Shown: positions 59,811 through 64,000 of the stretch, piece after piece
Layout of the letters: every line of letters begins with the position of its first letter
How positions within the stretch are numbered: the stretch's first letter is position 1
DNA from: an uncultured Eubacterium sp.
GTDB taxonomy: Bacteria; Bacillota; Clostridia; Lachnospirales; Lachnospiraceae
Assembly: GCA_910583555.1 (NCBI GenBank)
Contig: CAJTXO010000008.1
Location: forward strand, 1 to 64,000
DNA length: 64,000 bases
Reading direction: 5' to 3'
Position numbers and translations under genes: made by a program
Notes under the pieces: model-generated
Databases searched by the model: none
Seen by the model: the letters and a program-made list of their open reading frames with translations, nothing else
What the model was told of the DNA's origin: nothing

Positions 59811-60692
59811 TTATGCAAAGAAAGAATCCAGATCCACATCCGCGTACTGAAGCGAACACATACCGTCTACGACTGCTCCGCTGTTGATCTGAATGGATTT
59901 TCCAATGATGCTTCCCTGTACTACTGCTGTGGAATCCAGTATGATCGGGCCGTTCACATCGATATCACCTTTCACCGCGCCTGCCACAACGACAGAAGCT
60001 CCACTGATATTACCGATCACGATCGTTCCCACATCGACTTTCACGCTGCCCTTGCTCACAAGATTTCCGTTCATTCTCGGCGTGTTCACATAAATTTCAG
60101 AAGCCGTACTGTTTCCGGCAACCCGGCCGGTAACAGTCAGTTTACCCTGACACTCGACATCTCCTTCGATCACACCTTTTACGATCAGGGATGTATCCGA
60201 TTTGATCCCGCCGCTGATCGTCGTTCCCTTCGTTATGACTGTCGTCTCTTCGCTGTTATACATCTCCGCATCGCCGCTCTTATCTTCCATGTCAGGCATT
60301 ACATTTGTCAAATTCTCATCCATCTTATCAGAAACCTCCTGTTCTACTTCGTTCAACTGCTGCTCTTCCAACATCTCTAATGGGTCAGTTTCCTCCTCGG
60401 CTGCCGGCTCCGCATAACCACTGTCAGAAACATCCTCCTGAAGTTCTTCCTCTTGAAGTTCTTCGTCTGCCGCATCCGCCTCCAATGGCTCAACAGCAGG
60501 AACCTCGTCTTCAGCCGGTACATCGAGCAACAGCCCTTCATCCTTCAGAAGCGAATCCATCTCTTCCTGCACTTCCTGTTCCAGCGTCTCGCTCTTCTCT
60601 ATATCAGTATCAACAACGGACTCTTCCAAAGATTCACCCAGCTCGTTTACCGACTGAACGATATCTTCTTTTAGTTCTTTAAAAAAACTCAT
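59811..60692 (-). CDS. Bactofilin (polymer-forming cytoskeletal protein) with long acidic N-terminus
   Basis: Protein of 293 residues. The first 150 residues are Glu/Asp-rich and low in complexity, with a predicted amphipathic start (MSFFKELKEDIVQSVNELGE). The C-terminal 140 residues form a bactofilin domain of short beta repeats (TTISGGIKSDTSLIVKGVIEGDVECQGKLTV by key repeats; NISGASVVVAGAVKGDI; GSIIGKSIQINSGA). Bactofilins polymerise at the membrane and help to place cell-wall or other machinery. The upstream deacetylase-like gene suggests an envelope role. pyrH follows 30 bases later. Confidence 0.88.
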   Translation of the reverse strand: MSFFKELKEDIVQSVNELGESLEESVVDTDIEKSETLEQEVQEEMDSLLKDEGLLLDVPAEDEVPAVEPLEADAADEELQEEELQEDVSDSGYAEPAAEEETDPLEMLEEQQLNEVEQEVSDKMDENLTNVMPDMEDKSGDAEMYNSEETTVITKGTTISGGIKSDTSLIVKGVIEGDVECQGKLTVTGRVAGNSTASEIYVNTPRMNGNLVSKGSVKVDVGTIVIGNISGASVVVAGAVKGDIDVNGPIILDSTAVVQGSIIGKSIQINSGAVVDGMCSLQYADVDLDSFFA

Positions 60693-60752
60693 ACTGCTTC
60701 CTCCTAAACATAACCAGATCCCAGTAACGGGATGTTTTTATAGCAACCCTGT

Positions 60753-61637
60753 TCATGAATGCTGTACAGGTGTTGTATTCTCATCAATCGGGAGCAATTC
60801 ATACCCCCCTTCCTGCAGATCATCGATCAGTGCGCCCAGCGCTTTTGCTGTCATCTTCTGATCTGCGGAATCATATAAGAGAACGATGGATGTCTCGTAC
60901 ATCGCCACGCCTTCCATCACCGAGCGGACGATTTCCGTCTTCGAGGTATCTTCCTTCGTTCCATTTGCCGCCACGACATTCCAGTCTATATACGTAACGC
61001 CCTGCTCCTCAAAAAAGGCGCGGCACTCCTCGATCGAAAGCTGTCCGGTACCCGAACTTCCTCCGGGAAAACGATAATAAGCAGAACGTACTCCCGTTAC
61101 ATCAAATAGCCGCTCCGAAATTTTCTGAAAATCCTTTTGAAAATTTCTGGAAGATTTATATATTTCTTTGTATATATGGGAATAGGAATGCATCCCTAAC
61201 GTGTGTCCTTCTTTCACTATCCTCTTATACATTTTTTTTGAATACTCATCTTCTCTGCCGATGACAAAAAAAGTCGCCTTCACATTTCTCTTTTTCAGAA
61301 CATCCAGCACTTCCTTCGTCTGCTCACTCGGCCCGTCATTAAATGTCAGATATACCTTTTTCGGCTCTTCTTCCTCTACGGCTGCCGGCGAAATAACTTC
61401 CTCTTTCTCCTCTGCCTTCACAACATCCGGTACTTCTGTATTATAGTGCGTCTTTTCTCCCCTTCTGGCGACCAGCGTCTCCATCTGACGCTCCAGACGG
61501 TTCATGCGGAAAAGAAGAAAAACCGACAACACGATCGGAACTATGATCAGGAGCAGAAACATCGTCACGATGATCGTCTTGATCCTTTTTCTCCTTCTTT
61601 TCCTAAAATCCAAATTATCCCTGGCACCTTCTGTCAA
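60753..61637 (-). CDS. Polysaccharide deacetylase-like membrane protein, probable pseudoenzyme
   Basis: Single-pass membrane protein of 294 residues with a NodB-homology domain outside the cell. The start is TTG at 61637, eight bases after AAGGAGG; an in-frame TTG at 61655 lies at that site. Basic N-terminus, membrane segment (about 20-43), linker, then NodB (about 94-290). Motif 1 reads TFNDGPS: the usual first Asp (general base) is Asn100 while metal-ligand Asp101 is kept. Motif 2 HSYSH (150-154) and motif 3 YRFPGG (Arg189) are intact. In motif 5 (IVLLYDSAD) the usual His is Tyr255. Loss of both catalytic residues suggests altered or no deacetylase activity. Confidence 0.85.
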   Translation of the reverse strand: MTEGARDNLDFRKRRRKRIKTIIVTMFLLLIIVPIVLSVFLLFRMNRLERQMETLVARRGEKTHYNTEVPDVVKAEEKEEVISPAAVEEEEPKKVYLTFNDGPSEQTKEVLDVLKKRNVKATFFVIGREDEYSKKMYKRIVKEGHTLGMHSYSHIYKEIYKSSRNFQKDFQKISERLFDVTGVRSAYYRFPGGSSGTGQLSIEECRAFFEEQGVTYIDWNVVAANGTKEDTSKTEIVRSVMEGVAMYETSIVLLYDSADQKMTAKALGALIDDLQEGGYELLPIDENTTPVQHS

Positions 61638-61658
61638 TGAACTGTCCTCCTTCAAAAC

Positions 61659-63584
61659 TCACACAGCGCTATCCCTGAAAACGCTGTCCAAATTTCCTGC
61701 TTTTTTCTCCCGCTTATTCTCATACAGGCAATTATCACTTTTTACGATCGCCGCATCCAGCGCGATCACGTGATCCGGCGGAACGATATAATAACCGTAG
61801 CTTGCCCTGACAAGATATGGGAGTTCACTCTCCTCGTTAAACTTTTCCATATGAGACTGAAACCGGTCTAAAAACGCCTGCGCCGCCTCTTCATCATAGC
61901 CGGTCCCCACAACGGTAAACTCATCGCCGCCCGTTCTGGCACAGGCATCGCCCTCTCTCGCCGCGTATTCCATCGCCCTCGCAATCTCCTGCAGTGCCAC
62001 ATCGCCCTGCGCATGTCCAAACGTATCATTTACGATCTTCAGATTGTCCATATCGATGGAAATAATGACTACGGTCTGACCGTCCTTGGCACTCCGTTCA
62101 TAGAGGTCGCGGGAACTGTACTCAAACCCCCTTCGGTTCAAGAGGCCAGTCAGGGCGTCGTGTACATACAAGTTGTTCAGTTCTGCCAGCAGCACTTTGT
62201 TCTTCTGCCTCAGCCGAAGGTTCTCCAACGCATTTCCCAAGATGGCAAGCCATGTGTGAAACGTCTTTTCACAGCTATGTATCCCTTTGTAATTGATAGC
62301 AAAATAACCAAATGTGCGGTCGAGGTTGTGCAGTGGGAAGAAATAGTAAACCATCGGTTCCCTCTCCGCCGCCTCTTTCGGAATAAGGTCAACGGTGTCA
62401 AACGGCTTCGTCTGCACGATCCGTCGGTTGATCACACTGCCGACCGAGTGAAAACGGTCCGGATACCCCGGCCCCGTCGAGTGGTATTTCGGGTAAGAAT
62501 TTCCACGCCCCTCACCGAGACAGATAAAGAAATTCCTCACAAAATTGTCAGGATTCTGCAGGATCCTCGTGTGCTCCACGAGTTCTTCCGCGCAGTCCGC
62601 CTCCGACATCTCGACCGTCATATGGGTATTACTACTCATCAACTCCATAATATCTTCGTTTTCTTTATTCTGACGCACCCTTTTTTTGGCTATCGAAGCA
62701 AAATTCATATTTTCGCATCCGCAGGAATTGCGGAATACCGGCTCGGAATGAACCGTCTGTATCTTTGGCACTTCTTCGCCCCGCATCATCTTCACCAGCG
62801 TATCAAACGCCACTTCGCTCATTTTTCCCGCCTGCACGGTAACAGTCGTCAGCGGCGGCATATTTGTCGTCGATTCCCATATATCGTCAAAACCCGTGAT
62901 CACGATGTCTTCCGGTACCATCACTTCCCGGTTGATCAGCTCGTTGCAGAGCGCGATCGCCATATAATCATTGGCACAAACGACCGCCTGCGGCCGTTTC
63001 GCCAGTTCCATCGTGAAATAATCCGCAGCCTGTCTGGCCTTTCTTCTCCAAAAATCTCCGTAAAAAACCATCTTTTCTTCAAAAGTGATTCCCCGGCTCT
63101 CAAGTCCTTTTTTATAATCATGTAAACGCGTTTTAGCATCCGGATGTCCCTCCGGGCCGTTCATAAAAGCAATGCGGTCAAATCCGTGAACATCCACTAA
63201 ATGCTGGACGATCTTCTGGATGGAACCGCAGTCCTCTGACAGCACGCACGGAAAATCTTCTCTTCTTCTGCGGATCGTAACGACAGGCGCTTTCGCGCGC
63301 TGTTTGATGTACTGAAACATCTGCTCGACCGCACCCTCATTCGCAATCGTGTCATGGCATATGATAAATCCATCAAATTTCTCATACGGGATCAAATTAA
63401 TGATATTCGCCTGGCCTCTGCCATTTTTCGTATCCACGCCATAACTCGTAAAGCATGCGAAATACGCGAGATTATATCCCCTCACCTGAGCAAGGGAAGT
63501 AAGTGTCTTGCATACCTGTTCCTGATAATGGTTCGCCGGATCACTCATAACCACGCACAAATTTTTTCTGCCATTGTAAAACAT
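61659..63584 (-). CDS. LacI-type sensor domain fused to GGDEF diguanylate cyclase
   Basis: Protein of 641 residues without a membrane segment. Residues about 1-290 form a periplasmic-binding-protein-like ligand domain of the LacI type (NLCVVMSDPANHYQEQVC, DGFIICHDTIANEG, VITGFDDIWESTTNMPPLTTV by its key parts). No helix-turn-helix precedes it. A middle region (about 300-470) resembles a GAF-like module, then a coiled coil and a GGDEF domain (about 480-630) with intact ARTGGDEFTVVG (about 570). It probably links binding of a small cytoplasmic molecule to cyclic di-GMP synthesis. It has its own promoter and precedes the deacetylase-like gene by 21 bases. Confidence 0.9.
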   Translation of the reverse strand: MFYNGRKNLCVVMSDPANHYQEQVCKTLTSLAQVRGYNLAYFACFTSYGVDTKNGRGQANIINLIPYEKFDGFIICHDTIANEGAVEQMFQYIKQRAKAPVVTIRRRREDFPCVLSEDCGSIQKIVQHLVDVHGFDRIAFMNGPEGHPDAKTRLHDYKKGLESRGITFEEKMVFYGDFWRRKARQAADYFTMELAKRPQAVVCANDYMAIALCNELINREVMVPEDIVITGFDDIWESTTNMPPLTTVTVQAGKMSEVAFDTLVKMMRGEEVPKIQTVHSEPVFRNSCGCENMNFASIAKKRVRQNKENEDIMELMSSNTHMTVEMSEADCAEELVEHTRILQNPDNFVRNFFICLGEGRGNSYPKYHSTGPGYPDRFHSVGSVINRRIVQTKPFDTVDLIPKEAAEREPMVYYFFPLHNLDRTFGYFAINYKGIHSCEKTFHTWLAILGNALENLRLRQKNKVLLAELNNLYVHDALTGLLNRRGFEYSSRDLYERSAKDGQTVVIISIDMDNLKIVNDTFGHAQGDVALQEIARAMEYAAREGDACARTGGDEFTVVGTGYDEEAAQAFLDRFQSHMEKFNEESELPYLVRASYGYYIVPPDHVIALDAAIVKSDNCLYENKREKKAGNLDSVFRDSAV

Positions 63585-63642
63585 CGAATCATCCCCAATA
63601 TATGTTTTTGCTAAATCCTACGTAAATATACATACACGTTTT

Positions 63643-63671
63643 ATTATACATGATTTTCCGAGAATTAACAA
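63643..63671 (-). promoter_or_regulatory. Promoter of the LacI-GGDEF gene
   Basis: Minus-strand TTGTTA (63666-63671), 17-base spacer, TATAAT (63643-63648), about 60 bases before the start. Spacer and -10 share an exact 19-base block with the promoter at 46152-46170. Confidence 0.75.
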
Positions 63672-63688
63672 CAAAAAAATTACTTTTT

Positions 63689-63733
63689 AAAAAAAGCGGG
63701 CCCCAAATACCAAAGGTATGGCATTCAGAGCCC
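63689..63733 (-). terminator. Rho-independent terminator after tsf
   Basis: On the minus strand GGGC...CCATACC and GGTATTTGG...GCCC form an imperfect stem (63698-63733), followed shortly by seven T (63695-63689). It is 16 bases past the tsf stop. Confidence 0.8.
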
Positions 63734-63748
63734 ATTTGTTACAATTAT

Positions 63749-64000
63749 TTACAGTTGTGCTGCTACCTCGGCCGCAAAATCCTCGTTTTTCTTTTCCAGG
63801 CCTTCCCCTGTTTCATAGCGGACAAAACGAACGAGCTTAATGCTGCATCCCTCAGCTTTTGCCACGGACTCTACATATTTAGCTACGGATTCTTTGTTTT
63901 CCGCCTTTACGTAAACCTGCTCTGTCAGGCAGACTTCTTTCAACTCTTTATTCAGGCGTCCCATGATCATCTTCTCGATGATATTATCCGGTTTATTCGC
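63749..64000 (-). CDS. tsf: Translation elongation factor Ts, C-terminal part
   Basis: Partial gene running off the right edge. The 83 visible codons read through the window end without a start: upstream of GRLNKELKEVCL the frame continues ANKPDNIIEKMIM. The segment IIEKMIMGRLNKELKEVCLTEQ is the well-conserved EF-Ts region that contacts EF-Tu, and the end FAAEVAAQL is family-typical. EF-Ts exchanges nucleotide on EF-Tu. A terminator follows, separating it from the inserted genes before pyrH. Confidence 0.95.
   Translation of the reverse strand, partial: ANKPDNIIEKMIMGRLNKELKEVCLTEQVYVKAENKESVAKYVESVAKAEGCSIKLVRFVRYETGEGLEKKNEDFAAEVAAQL

Noticed and set aside
62013..63125. Open frame of 370 codons on the plus strand
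   Set aside because: Antisense to the LacI-GGDEF gene, whose domains are clear; composition is rich in His, Arg and Phe as expected of a shadow.

Overview
The window looks like chromosomal DNA of an anaerobic, low-to-mid GC Gram-positive clostridium, most likely of the Lachnospiraceae. The basis is a PolC-type replicase, the paired GGGtGRT and NifU-like genes, an [FeFe]-hydrogenase maturase (HydE), membrane-anchored foldases and lipoproteins without outer-membrane genes, and strong AGGAGG ribosome sites with many TTG/GTG starts. All but one of the recognisable genes are on the minus strand, so operons read from high to low coordinates. I saw no rRNA, tRNA, CRISPR array or intact insertion sequence.

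Right part (47.5-64 kb) is housekeeping: the end of tsf, a terminator, an inserted trio (LacI-like sensor/GGDEF protein, deacetylase-like protein, bactofilin), then pyrH-frr-uppS-cdsA-dxr-rseP-ispG-polC-hydE. This run covers translation factors, UMP kinase, undecaprenyl and CDP-lipid synthesis, the MEP isoprenoid pathway, site-2 proteolysis and replication. PolC carries a 166-residue Gly/Ala-rich repetitive insertion. At 46.2-47.5 kb is the only plus-strand gene, a 5'-truncated AlbA/Schlafen-type regulator.

Middle part (22-46 kb): a DHH phosphoesterase, a MATE exporter and a GHKL sensor kinase; a foldase/two-component block (FKBP-trigger-factor-like protein, small membrane protein, OmpR-type regulator, sensor kinase) with an 83-bp triplication at the regulator's 3' end; a lipoprotein-PH-CheV-hypothetical-hisH-hisF operon with its own promoter and terminator; a run from ung through MoxR, DUF58, transglutaminase and LUD proteins to topB and a left-handed beta-helix protein; then the NifU-like/GGGtGRT pair.

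The most distinctive region is 9.7-20.9 kb, a nine-gene minus-strand operon for a ribosomally made, modified peptide. In order it has a radical SAM/SPASM maturase, two Nif11-type leader precursors with double-Gly cleavage sites and unrelated cores, a very short HlyD-like adaptor, a C39 peptidase/ABC transporter, a second NHLM-type ABC transporter, a STAS protein, a GH3-type adenylating enzyme (frameshifted here), and a sensor protein fusing a PP2C phosphatase to a RsbW-like ATPase. A palindrome lies across its promoter, a hairpin separates precursors from export genes, and a clear terminator ends it. It thus combines peptide maturation, cleavage/export and a partner-switch signalling pair.

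Between this cluster and the NifU pair (21.0-22.2 kb) lies a decayed stretch with a broken toxin-antitoxin locus and a two-gene unknown module. The left end (0-9.5 kb) holds lysS-greA behind a consensus promoter, a secreted beta-helix protein, an arylsulfotransferase-like protein, a PAS-GAF-GGDEF protein with a small membrane protein, and a UlaG-like metallohydrolase.
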